Origin: Xenoacremonium recifei
Lineage: Eukaryota; Ascomycota; Sordariomycetes; Hypocreales; Nectriaceae
Reading direction: 5' to 3'
Length of the DNA stretch: 64,000 nucleotides
Assembly (NCBI GenBank): GCA_012184525.1
Contig: WOFQ01000016.1
Coordinates: 1-64,000, forward strand
Shown here: positions 55,889 through 64,000 of the stretch, in pieces
Position numbering within the stretch: the stretch's first letter is position 1
How the letters are laid out: the number at the start of each line of letters is the position of its first letter
Made by a program: the position numbers and the translations under genes
Notes under the pieces: generated by a model
Databases searched by the model: none
Told to the model about the DNA's origin: nothing
The model's input: the letters and a program-made list of their open reading frames with translations, nothing else

Positions 55889-56689
55889 ACATGGAAACTG
55901 CAGTCGAGTTTGACGTTGCTAATATTGGGTGTCTCACTTGGAAATATCAGAGCCCTCTAAAGCCTGGTGCCGAACGAGAAAGAGGAGGGGCTACTGCGAG
56001 CCTTCGTCACACCGGACTAGAGAAAACCCCAAGCCTGTTATCTTTGACGACTTTATTGCTAGAAAAGGTAATTGCACCAAGGCTGCTGAGTAGTACACAA
56101 TTTAACCGACCTGGTGCAGGAAGAGAGGTGATACTTCTCGGCGGACCTCTCGGTGTTGGGAAATGGCTGACAGCAGAATCGGGTACGTCTTCCATGCTGA
56201 TGTGAGCCCTTGTCATTAGCAGATGAACTAAGTGCTGGGTAGTCGCTGAGCATCTTCAACGTCCTCGTTACAGATGGGGCGCTGGAGATCTTGGAACCGA
56301 TACAAAAACGGTTGAGATGCGGCTGAAGGAGTCGCTCGAGCGCTACGCCAACTGGAATGCAATCCTGCCAGTCGATAAGGCGGACGTCTTTCTCGAAAAG
56401 CGATTGCCAAATCACCTGGAGCGGGCAGAACAGGCGCCTAGTCAGCAATTCATATCTTAGCGCTTCTAATGATATCCAATTGCTGACGGTCTGTAGTCCA
56501 TGCTAAGGTGCCTCTTGCCAAATACTATGAGGGCATGACGCTGGCCAAAGCTCCTCTGATGGCCGACAGATCAAGAGTGCGGTCAAGGCGACCTACATCC
56601 TGACGACAAAGAAGGGTGTGCCGCTCGCAATGGAGCACCTGAAGATAGCGATGGATCTGCGCGAGAAGGCGGGGAAGCTATTTGGATAG
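55889..56689 (+). pseudogene. AAA+ ATPase relic with internal deletion
   Basis: Recognisable pieces of a fungal AAA+ ATPase occur in order but not in one frame. They are FDVANIGCLTW (pre-Walker region), ILLGGPLGVGKW (Walker A, with Thr replaced by Trp and Pro by Leu), then AGDLGTDTKTVEMRLKESLER, NAILPVDKADVFLEKR (Walker B region, with the catalytic Glu lost), and near the end GRQIKSAVKATY followed by PLAMEHLKIA, ending at a TAG at 56687-56689. The part between Walker B and the C-terminal helix block is missing, consistent with a deletion. The mutated Walker A and B and the broken frame mark this as a non-functional remnant. Confidence 0.7.
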
Positions 56690-57345
56690 CTGGAATGAGA
56701 CATTACTCTTGACCTGTCACCTACGGGATGGATCCGCGACGCACCATCCGTTCAACTGATTGATCAGCCCAGCCTTCCCAGCCCACCGTCCCCCAGCATG
56801 AGGCGGACAATCAGGTGAGATGCCAGGGTTAGCAGCCAATGAACCGGTGGGGGGAAGTTCGTCTAAAGATTCAACAAGCCCAACGCTCAGCGAAATGGCG
56901 AGTGTGTCTTACGACCGGGAACTAATTAAGACAGACGGGAAGGCGGATACGAAACAGCGTGGAGGCCAGTAGGAGGACTCTGGATGTCTTCGTGGAGCCG
57001 CGGCAGATGTCAGGGCATCCCGCGGATGGCTTTCCTCCCGCCTCAGGGCTCACGCTTGAGTGCCTCCCGCCTGACTAGATAGCAATTAGCTTCAATGGTT
57101 TCGCTTCTGGTGGACTCCTTCCGCGGCTACGAGGACGTAATCGTTGGCCAGGGCCTGGACCACCCCCGCTCGCCGTCGCTCCTTGCTCCATCTCGGCTGG
57201 CCAGATGTGACCTGTTCTCTCTCTTCTCCCCTTCACCGGTCTCTTTCTGCTTCCCCTCATTACTGCGCCATTTTGAAACCTCGCCGCCTGTGTAACATCG
57301 ATACAGAAGGCCAGGAAAGCAGAGCAATCATCGCCACAAACCACG
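56690..57345. other. Intergenic region
   Basis: There are 656 bases of flank before the methyltransferase gene. A frame of 154 codons on the minus strand is an antisense shadow of the low-complexity N-terminus of that gene. Confidence 0.5.
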
Positions 57346-58873
57346 ATGTCGTCTCCGCAGCCCGAAACGGCTGCCACCAGCCCTCCAGCTCCGGCGGCCG
57401 AGGTGCCAGCCGCTGAGACAACAGCGCCAGCAACCACTACTACTACAGAAGCTGCGCCGCCGCCTGTGGCCGAGGGACAGCTGCAGCCCGGTGGTGTCTG
57501 GACGGCACGACCGCTGCCCGAGGTGGGTGACCGAACCAACAGACACTCCGCCGTTGGTTGTCTTTGCTAACCGCGACAACTCGGACAGGACGACGACAAC
57601 GATTCGTCTCTCGGTGACGACGCGGCGAGCTCCACGGCGTCGCTTTCGTCCAGTATTCTCGAATATCGCACCATCAACGGCCGAACGTACCACAGCGATC
57701 GCGGTAGCAACCAGTACTGGTAGGCGAGGGCATCCTTGTGACAGCGGCTCAGAGCTGATGCGACCAGGGGCGCAAACGATGACTTGCAGAACGAGACGCT
57801 GGACATCCAGTTGGTTGACCCTAGACCTGCCACTGTCTAGGAATTGCGGGAGCTAACGCAGGCTACCTAGACACCACGTTTTCACGCTCTCCATGGATGG
57901 CGACCTCCACTGGGCGCCCCTGCCGGAGAACATGGAGGTGAGTCTGCTGCAATTGTTGGTTCTCTTGGGCCAACCAGCGACTAATATCCCGTATAGAAAG
58001 CTGTTGATCTTGGAACCGGAACTGGTCTCTGGTGCATGTAAGTATTGCCCTCTACTCTACTGGATGCGACAAGCACTAACCCTCTAGCGACTTTGGCGAC
58101 AAGTACCCTAACACTGAGGTTGTCGGCATCGACCTGTCGCCCATCCAGCCCGCCTGGGTGCCCCCCAACGTCCACTTGTAAGACAATTCTCATCCACCCC
58201 CAACTCTAGCACCTGCTCACACCCACACAGCCAGATCGATGACTTCATGCAGGAGTGGACGTTCCCCGAGAACTCGCTCGACTACGTGCACATGCGCTGG
58301 CTGATTGGCTGCGTGACCGACTGGACGGCGCTCTTCAAGCACGCCTACAAGGCCCTCAAGCCTGGCGGCTGGATCGAGACCTTCGAGTGCAACGGCTTCT
58401 TCGAGTCTGACGACGACACCGTCTCCGACGACTCGGCCACCGCCCAATGGGGCTACCTCTTCCGCGAGGGTGCTAAGAAGCTGGGCTCGACGGCTTCGTT
58501 CACTGTCGTTCGCGACAAGGTGCAGCGCAAGTCGCTGACCGAGGCTGGCTTCACCAACATCAACGAGAAGGCTTTCAAGGTGGGTTTTTTTGTGCCCTTA
58601 TATGAGAGCAGTTACTGACACGTCCATCAATAGGTCCCCATTGCACCCTGGGCCAAGGACCCTAAGCTGCGCGAGATCGGCCAGTTCTCCAAGGCCGCCA
58701 TCGAGAACGACATTGAGGGTGTCGTGGGCTTCTCGGCCACCCAGCTGGGCTGGTCCAAGGAGGAAATCACTATGTATGCCGCGCACATGCGGAAGGAACT
58801 TCGCGGCGGTAAGGTGCACGCCTACTACCTCTCCAACGTCGCCTGGGCCCAGAAGCCCGAGCCTTCTTCTTAA
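57346..58873 (+). CDS. LaeA-like SAM-dependent methyltransferase
   Basis: I read seven or eight exons with introns of 48-75 nt, encoding about 350 residues. The first about 60 residues are low-complexity Ala/Pro/Thr. The second exon carries LEYRTINGRTYHSDR, the family-specific block before the methyltransferase domain. The SAM-binding motif is AVDLGTGTGLW, then DKYPNTEVVGIDLSPIQPAWVPPNV, IDDFMQEW, DYVHMRWL and LKPGGWIE, all typical of TAM/LaeA-like methyltransferases of filamentous fungi, several of which act with velvet proteins in controlling secondary metabolism. This protein's substrate and role are unknown. It is not obviously part of a secondary-metabolite cluster in this window. Confidence 0.9.
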
Positions 58874-59075
58874 AGTCGCCGGATTCTTCTGATGTTCCAG
58901 TTCTCTGCGTCTGAACTTATCGCGTCTCATATTGCCAAGCACACAAGAATGATTCATGATCCCCCTCATAGCGTTATAGCAAGCTGCAGCGTCACTTTGT
59001 CTAGATATAGCTAATTTCAGTATATTGTGTCAAAAGGCTCTTCGTGTGTCTGAATACTGCGGGAAGCAGCGAGCG
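58874..59075. other. Convergent 3' flanks
   Basis: A short region between the methyltransferase stop and the pseudokinase stop. Nothing is seen. Confidence 0.4.
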
Positions 59076-59975
59076 TCATCGTATGTAACCATAATTACGG
59101 TGTCGCAGCTCCTCCATATAGACCTCTCTCGGCAAAGGTGTCAAGAATCTGTTCAGCTCCTTCTGCCACCAAGAGTCGCTTTCATTGGATTGCAGTAAGA
59201 ACGAGGAAGACGTATACTCCCAATAATATGGGAGCCAGCCAGCAACTTCCCATCCAACGATGCCTACAACTTCGTCACCGCGCACCAGAACATTCTTAGG
59301 CAGCAGATTTCCATGCGTAAACACAGGACGTTCCTTGAATGCCTTGTAGAAAGAAAACAGTTCAGTCAAGTCGTTGAGATTTTTAGCGTTCTTTGCAGGT
59401 AGGCTGTCGCCTTTGACTAAAGCGCTGTGGAAGTCCTTTATGGACGCGAAAGAGCACTGAGCTCGAGCCGGTAGACGATGATCACGGATTGGCCCTCCAC
59501 AAACGTTGCTCACCCCAGTGCCATTTGGACATCGAAGAAATCGCAACTCTTCCATCATGCTTCTCAATTGTCTTATGATCGCAGCCTGGGACTTGCGAGA
59601 ACGATGCGTTTTCCAGCCTATAGAAACGTCGTGCCCGGTGATCTTCTCCATGACGACGTATGACTTTCCGGCGTGGATGAAAGCGCAAAGTATCCTGGGC
59701 ACCGGGATTGAAGTCTTCGAGGCGACGAAATTGATGGCGTGGGCTTCAGTCAGATTTTCGGTGTTCCTAATCTTGATACTGAAGTCCCTGCCAGCAACAG
59801 GCCCGGGAGGAAGATTGCGTAGATTATCCAAGTAGGCGTTTATCTCATCTTTCGCAACAAGGAGGACCAGGCGCTGGTTTTCTGAGCAAGCATTGATCGA
59901 TTCTTGTTCCCGTGGATTGTATGTTTGGGGAATTGGGGGAGGCGGGGTAAACCATTTCATTTTGTTGACGGTCAA
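59076..59975 (-). CDS. APH-fold pseudokinase (both catalytic Asp missing)
   Basis: This intron-less gene encodes 299 residues of the aminoglycoside phosphotransferase/choline kinase-like superfamily. The N-lobe shows INFVASKTSIPVPRI and YVVMEKITGHDV. The C-lobe has FTHGNLLPKNVLV, where the Brenner motif HGD has become HGN. Further on, GIVGWEVAGWLPYYWEY has Gly where the family has the metal-binding Asp (IIDWE). The surrounding residues (HG-N-P-NV and WE-AG-P-YWEY) are otherwise intact, so the change is specific and not general decay. The protein is therefore probably not a functional kinase but may still bind nucleotide or substrate. The first ATG is used; another in-frame ATG occurs 5 codons later. 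Confidence 0.85.
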   Translation of the reverse strand: MTVNKMKWFTPPPPIPQTYNPREQESINACSENQRLVLLVAKDEINAYLDNLRNLPPGPVAGRDFSIKIRNTENLTEAHAINFVASKTSIPVPRILCAFIHAGKSYVVMEKITGHDVSIGWKTHRSRKSQAAIIRQLRSMMEELRFLRCPNGTGVSNVCGGPIRDHRLPARAQCSFASIKDFHSALVKGDSLPAKNAKNLNDLTELFSFYKAFKERPVFTHGNLLPKNVLVRGDEVVGIVGWEVAGWLPYYWEYTSSSFLLQSNESDSWWQKELNRFLTPLPREVYMEELRHRNYGYIR

Positions 59976-60865
59976 TCAGCTGGAGACAGCGACGAAAGAC
60001 TGGTGGCAAGAACCGACGGGAACAAAGGAATTGGCGCCCTTTCTCAATGCTTTGGAGTGTCACCCTGCGGTCCTATGCTACTTATATTAAGCCCAGGTTC
60101 TAATGCGAATAGCAAGACACCTTCTGAACCTGCGTGAGGTCTAGACCAACCTAGCGTCGATAGCTCAAAGCTCAGGTAGGTCTACCCCAGCAGGTAAATG
60201 CATCGACCTTGGATCATAAGTGTGACGATCGAGACATTTCTCCGGGGAATACAATTCCAAACGGTGGAGTTGCTAGGGCTGACGAGTGAGGAAGATCTCA
60301 AAGCTTAGCCTTGGATAGGGCAAACGTTTTATCTGTCTAAACGGCGCAGACGCAGGCTAATCTTAAGACTAAACTTATGCTGCGCTCCGTAATTAAGGCG
60401 CAGGGCGAAACTGGGGATAATAATAGGGCTGGTCGGTCGGCCGCCGAGCTTCCCGCGTTTCTCTCCTCGCCCAATGGCAACGATCATCAAAGATCCCTGT
60501 CTGCGATCCTCACGGCTTATTCCGCTATCAGCCTAGATCTTAGGGAGCTGAGCGAGGGCGAAAAAGCAACAGTGCCCAGCAACCTCTTCTCGCCATCGTA
60601 CCTCGCCCAATGGCATCCAGGCACAGGTGTCCAGCCACAAGTTGGGGGCGAAGTTGGGATGAGACTGCAGGCAATGCTAACCCAGAGAAGAGAGGATGTC
60701 CGTTGAGCGGACATTGGGGAATGGGATTGTTACACTGGCTACCAGCCTTGCGGAGTTGTTAATACCCCGTCTCGCTCCTGGTGTTGTCCCGTGTTCTCCG
60801 GACATGTTTTGCGCTGTGTCTACGCCGGCCGTTGAAGATACTCGTCGATCGCCAACCTCAACATC
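59976..60865. other. Intergenic region
   Basis: This 0.9 kb stretch between divergent genes has short frames without motifs. The region just before 60866 could hold an additional 5' exon of the membrane protein gene, which lacks a signal peptide as read. Confidence 0.45.
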
Positions 60866-61975
60866 ATGCCAGTACTAGAGTCAAGTGCAGAGTTTCAAGG
60901 TGGTGGAAATATTCCCACAGGTTTGATAGAAGGCGCCTCAACCGCTGCAGCATCAACAGCACCGGTATCAACTGCAGTCTCTCAAGATACTACCGATGTT
61001 GTCGCCATCCAGCCCAGCAAGAGCGCAGCAGAGTCCTCAGCAGCTGCCGTCTCGTCCGCTGTCGCGTCCTCCGCCTCGACGACCCAAGCCCGTAACCTCC
61101 TCAATGGTCTCTCGCTCGGCCCCTTGACGTCTACCTTCAGCGCACCAGGATCCTGCGATACGGCAAGCACATACTCGGTGAATGGTCTCAATGCCGGCTT
61201 CTACCAGCAGGGTCCCTACGCGACGGATGATGGGTGTCTACCGTCTGGCTGGGCTCTGAATGGCTTTTATTCGCCAGGAGTCTGTCCCAACGGTTATACT
61301 GTTGCGTGTCAAGGTACCAACGGCGGTGTCGGGACTTCGATATGCTGCCCAACGTACGTATCAGCTACTTTGACCTAGAACAACCGCCTTTAGATTGTTT
61401 GGCTGACCGAGTCTCGCTTCTCCAGGTTCCAATCCTTCTCCTGTGCGACCGCCATAGCCTACGAACGATTCGGATGTGTTTCGGCTTTTACTCCTTACAT
61501 CACCATGACAGACGTTATCGGGCAAGGCGAGGCATCAGGGACTTGGGACACAGTCATCGGCTCAGAAGGTGCTATTTGGGCGTACAGTGTTGAGGTCATG
61601 ATGGACGTGGTAGTGACAACTGGGACCGGAAGCTCCGCGACGACAATGACCGGGACGGCCACAGGAGGTGCGACATCAAGCTCGTCGCCAAGCTCAGGAG
61701 GAGGGCTAAGTGGTGGTGCCATTGCCGGGATTGTCATCGGCGTCATTGCAGCTGTTGGTCTGGCAGCACTGGGCGCGTTTCTTCTATGGCGGAGACGAAG
61801 AAAGACTCCCGGTGAGAGACATGAGCTGTCAGGGATGTCGATGTTTTCAGGGAAGAGGTGGAAGTCACAAAGCTCCGGAACGCCACAAATACCTCAGGAG
61901 CTACCTGGTTCTGGGGGCTATGAGCATCGGCACGAGCTCGAAGAGCAACGGGTGCCGTCCGAATTACCAGGATAG
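60866..61975 (+). CDS. Ser/Thr-rich single-pass membrane protein
   Basis: Two exons (60866-61352 and 61425-61975, approximate) encode about 346 residues. The N-terminal half contains Ser/Ala/Thr-rich, probably O-glycosylated sequence, and several Cys (SCDTAS, DDGCLPSG, GVCPNG, SICCPT, FSCAT) that suggest an extracellular disulfide-rich part. A single transmembrane helix (GAIAGIVIGVIAAVGLAALGAFLLW) is followed by a basic stop-transfer RRRRK and a polar cytosolic tail. This layout is common in fungal cell-surface sensors and mucin-like proteins of unknown function. No signal peptide is visible at 60866, so an upstream exon may be missing. Confidence 0.75.
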
Positions 61976-62197
61976 ACGCCTTGGCCGAGACGTCGCGATT
62001 TCTGTCGCGGTCACCAGGGCGTTCGTTTACGGCTTACATGTCACCAGCAATAGATTCCCCATTTGAACGCGATTTTATGATCAAAGATCACTGCTCTTTT
62101 ATTCGTTATCTCATCGTGACTTAGTCTCCTCTGTGATCCTCAGCGCAACCCTCTCAAGGATTACCCAAGCACAGGGTTCTCGACGGCGCGGGACAGC
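61976..62197. other. Convergent 3' flanks
   Basis: There are 222 bases between the membrane-protein stop and the Nudix gene stop. Nothing is seen. Confidence 0.4.
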
Positions 62198-62791
62198 TTA
62201 ATTCTTCTCCTCCCTCAACCGGAAACCCTCGAGGATGATCGCTCGTACGTTGGGTCGTGTGATAGGAATCTCCCGGTCGCCCACTCTCTGAGCCTCGATC
62301 TCCTCCTTCGTCGCCCAAGCATAGTTCTGATGCTCATTCGGGTCCAGTCGGACATTGTCGCAGCTCTCGACCTCAACCATGAAGGTGAATCTGCAAAAAA
62401 CTCTCCTGCCAGTTCGGTTGGTAAAGATGTAGCCCGGGTCACCTCCAGGGACCTCAGGAACGATTTTGGCGAAGTGGGTGGCCATGAGTCCGGACTCCTC
62501 CCATAATTCACGGGCGGCGCTGAAGAAGAGAGTCGGGTCGGTCGCGTCAGCTGCTCCTCCAGGCACCTCCCATAGGTTTGGCATGGAGTCGTGGCTCGCG
62601 CGCTGCACAATGAGCACTTTGCCCTCGGAGTTGAAAACGAGACAACCAGTAGCAAGGCCGTCCCAATATTTGTCGTGCTGCTTCAGCCATTCTATGGCAG
62701 ACACCTCGTAAGATGATAGAGATTTATCGAAGGTCAATCCGCGAGCCAATGGAACAAAGGCTCCAGGCGCCGTCGCTGTCGGAACGTCCAT
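62198..62791 (-). CDS. Nudix hydrolase
   Basis: This intron-less gene encodes 197 residues. The Nudix box is readable as GGAADATDPTLFFSAARELWEESGL, with the essential RE-x2-EE-x-G-(L) part (ARELWEESGL) intact; the spacing between the first Gly and the RE block is two residues longer than the consensus, which occurs in many fungal members. WEVPGG precedes the box, as usual. The substrates of such enzymes are nucleoside diphosphates linked to another moiety; the specific substrate is unknown. It should be cytosolic. Confidence 0.9.
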   Translation of the reverse strand: MDVPTATAPGAFVPLARGLTFDKSLSSYEVSAIEWLKQHDKYWDGLATGCLVFNSEGKVLIVQRASHDSMPNLWEVPGGAADATDPTLFFSAARELWEESGLMATHFAKIVPEVPGGDPGYIFTNRTGRRVFCRFTFMVEVESCDNVRLDPNEHQNYAWATKEEIEAQRVGDREIPITRPNVRAIILEGFRLREEKN

Positions 62792-63221
62792 CGTTGCGTT
62801 GTATCGGTGAGGTTGGAGGAGATGCGATGGTTGTGAGTGTCAAGATACGTTCCAGGTGAGCCTTGATGGCTCAGTGGCCTCTTAAGTACTCGCGCTAAGA
62901 CAAACAAATTATGAGTCTTTTGATTTTTGCATGAATCTTTTTGAAAACAACAGAGGATGTGAGTCAACTGATCAAGGCAGAATGTTTGAGGCGCCAGGCA
63001 ACTGTATGCCCAAAGGTTTGGGAGAAAACTAACGAACAGGTGGGGCAAAGTTCTAAGAGGCAAGCTGAAACCAGAGGCACCTGAAAGACAAACCCAACAA
63101 GGCTGTTAACTTGGTTCACTATTGTCGTAAGAATAAATAATTGACCTGGATTACCAACGCTCCGTTCTATAATATTGTGTCTTTCCTTCCAGTCTGTAAT
63201 CTAAGCCGTTTGCCCAACGTC
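62792..63221. other. Intergenic region
   Basis: There are 430 bases between two minus-strand genes. No gene is supported. Confidence 0.5.
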
Positions 63222-64000
63222 TTACAACGCAACTGCCACGGTCTGCTCAGCTTCAACCGCCCATCCCTTCAGAGCTTCATGAATATCCAACGAAAAATAC
63301 TGCAAGTCATAGAACTCGCTTGGCAATGGGTTCTGCATTGCCGATGTGCCCGCAGTTTCCGCCGCTGCTGCTTCAAGCACTTTGTGTAGTTGTCGTGCAA
63401 GCGGCCACCTTTGACCGCATACCCTCAAGGCGTAAACAAGGAGAAAGAGTTTGTTTGGCATTGTGTATCCCATTGCTCTGGAATACATCATGTAAAACCG
63501 CGCGGCAATGAAAATCGGGTAGATGACATGTGGGTTTGTCGTCTCCAGCATAGCATCACTAACTCCGCGAAGTAGAGTGGCCATTTGATCGCAGCTGGAA
63601 AGGCAACGCTCTGCAGCACGCATCCACGACAACCCGTCTCCTTCTGCTCCATCTACTGGGAAGATAAAGCGTTGGTACAGTGATATCACAGCACTGTGAA
63701 TAGTACAGTGTATCAAAATTGAGTTGGGATGCTGACTCGTCGCTCCACTAGATGCGAACAAGTCTGTGTAAACGGGCGTGTGGACCGTAAGCATCTGCTC
63801 AAAGTCTCGATGCCAATCACAGAGTCTTTGGTAGACTGCATCGCAGTCGTCTTGCCGTCGTTGCAATTCTTCAACCGATGTTGGATCATAAACATGTTGA
63901 AGAAAATCATGGACAGCCCAAAGCTCGTTGGTTGCGAGGCGCACGAATAGTGAAAACGATGACGGCGCCTCGAGGTTTCCAAACTGATACATCGCAAGGA
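63222..64000 (-). CDS. Fungal transcription factor, C-terminal part (cut by window edge)
   Basis: The frame is open to the right edge, so the N-terminus and any zinc cluster lie outside. The visible about 259 residues match the C-terminal half of the fungal-specific factor domain of Zn2Cys6 regulators: CTIHSAVISLYQRFIFP, then IYPIFIAARFYMMYSRAMG and the ending LDIHEALKGWAVEAEQ. The ORF ends at 63222 on the minus strand. Target genes cannot be inferred. Confidence 0.75.
   Translation of the reverse strand, partial: LAMYQFGNLEAPSSFSLFVRLATNELWAVHDFLQHVYDPTSVEELQRRQDDCDAVYQRLCDWHRDFEQMLTVHTPVYTDLFASSGATSQHPNSILIHCTIHSAVISLYQRFIFPVDGAEGDGLSWMRAAERCLSSCDQMATLLRGVSDAMLETTNPHVIYPIFIAARFYMMYSRAMGYTMPNKLFLLVYALRVCGQRWPLARQLHKVLEAAAAETAGTSAMQNPLPSEFYDLQYFSLDIHEALKGWAVEAEQTVAVAL

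Noticed and set aside
57075..57539. A 154-codon minus-strand open frame
   Set aside because: It overlaps the first exon of the methyltransferase gene, and its composition (Gly, Val, Ala, Ser) mirrors low-complexity Ala/Pro/Thr on the opposite strand.

Overview
This window is nuclear DNA of a filamentous ascomycete (Pezizomycotina, most likely a Sordariomycete such as a Hypocreales fungus; the order is an inference from gene families, not proven). The evidence is the gene architecture and content. Genes have several exons separated by 45-75 nt GT-AG introns with CTRAC-type branch points. There are five Zn2Cys6-type regulators, a HET-domain protein, a STAND/NACHT-ankyrin protein, an RTA1-like protein, a LaeA-like methyltransferase and a Sulfotransfer_4-type protein. 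I found no rRNA, tRNA, CRISPR array or intact transposon.

Layout. 1-7 kb: a class II aldolase/adducin gene converges on an AtsA-like sulfatase, which is divergent from an MFS sugar porter. 6.9-11.3 kb: beta and alpha subunits of a second-looking succinyl-CoA ligase sit head to tail, followed by an RTA1-like seven-helix protein. 11.7-20.7 kb: a Zn2Cys6 regulator, an F-box protein, a GST-like protein, a Sulfotransfer_4 protein with a C-terminal membrane anchor, and a secreted GH16 glucanase. 20.7-23.4 kb has no supportable gene. 23.4-30.5 kb: a NACHT-ankyrin STAND protein, a protein of unknown function with a possible tubby/LURP-like fold, and a multi-helix membrane protein. 30.5-33 kb is empty. 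33-38.5 kb: a divergent pair, an (R)-amine transaminase-like protein and a D-amino-acid oxidase, both ending in the peroxisomal signal SKL, followed by a Zn2Cys6 regulator. 39.3 kb: a previously easy-to-miss 52-55 residue Cys-rich, metallothionein-like gene. 40-42.4 kb: a kinase-like gene and an orphan gene. 43.3-53.5 kb: five consecutive plus-strand genes (APC permease, Zn2Cys6 regulator, YMR226c-like SDR, DapA-family aldolase, glucarate-dehydratase-like enolase) that look like a catabolic cluster for an acid sugar. 53.6-64 kb: a HET protein, an AAA+ ATPase relic, a LaeA-like methyltransferase, an APH-fold pseudokinase, a mucin-like single-pass membrane protein, a Nudix hydrolase and the C-terminal part of a further fungal transcription factor running off the right edge.

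How the genes may work together. Three small metabolic modules stand out. The first is the peroxisomal transaminase/oxidase pair with its neighbouring regulator (D- or R-configured amine turnover). The second is the glucarate-type module (dehydratase, then aldolase, then reductase, with regulator and transporter). The third is the succinyl-CoA ligase pair, in which alpha keeps its catalytic His but beta has lost the glycine-rich ATP-grasp loop. Functional linkage inside each module is inferred from adjacency and chemistry; nothing in the window proves co-expression.
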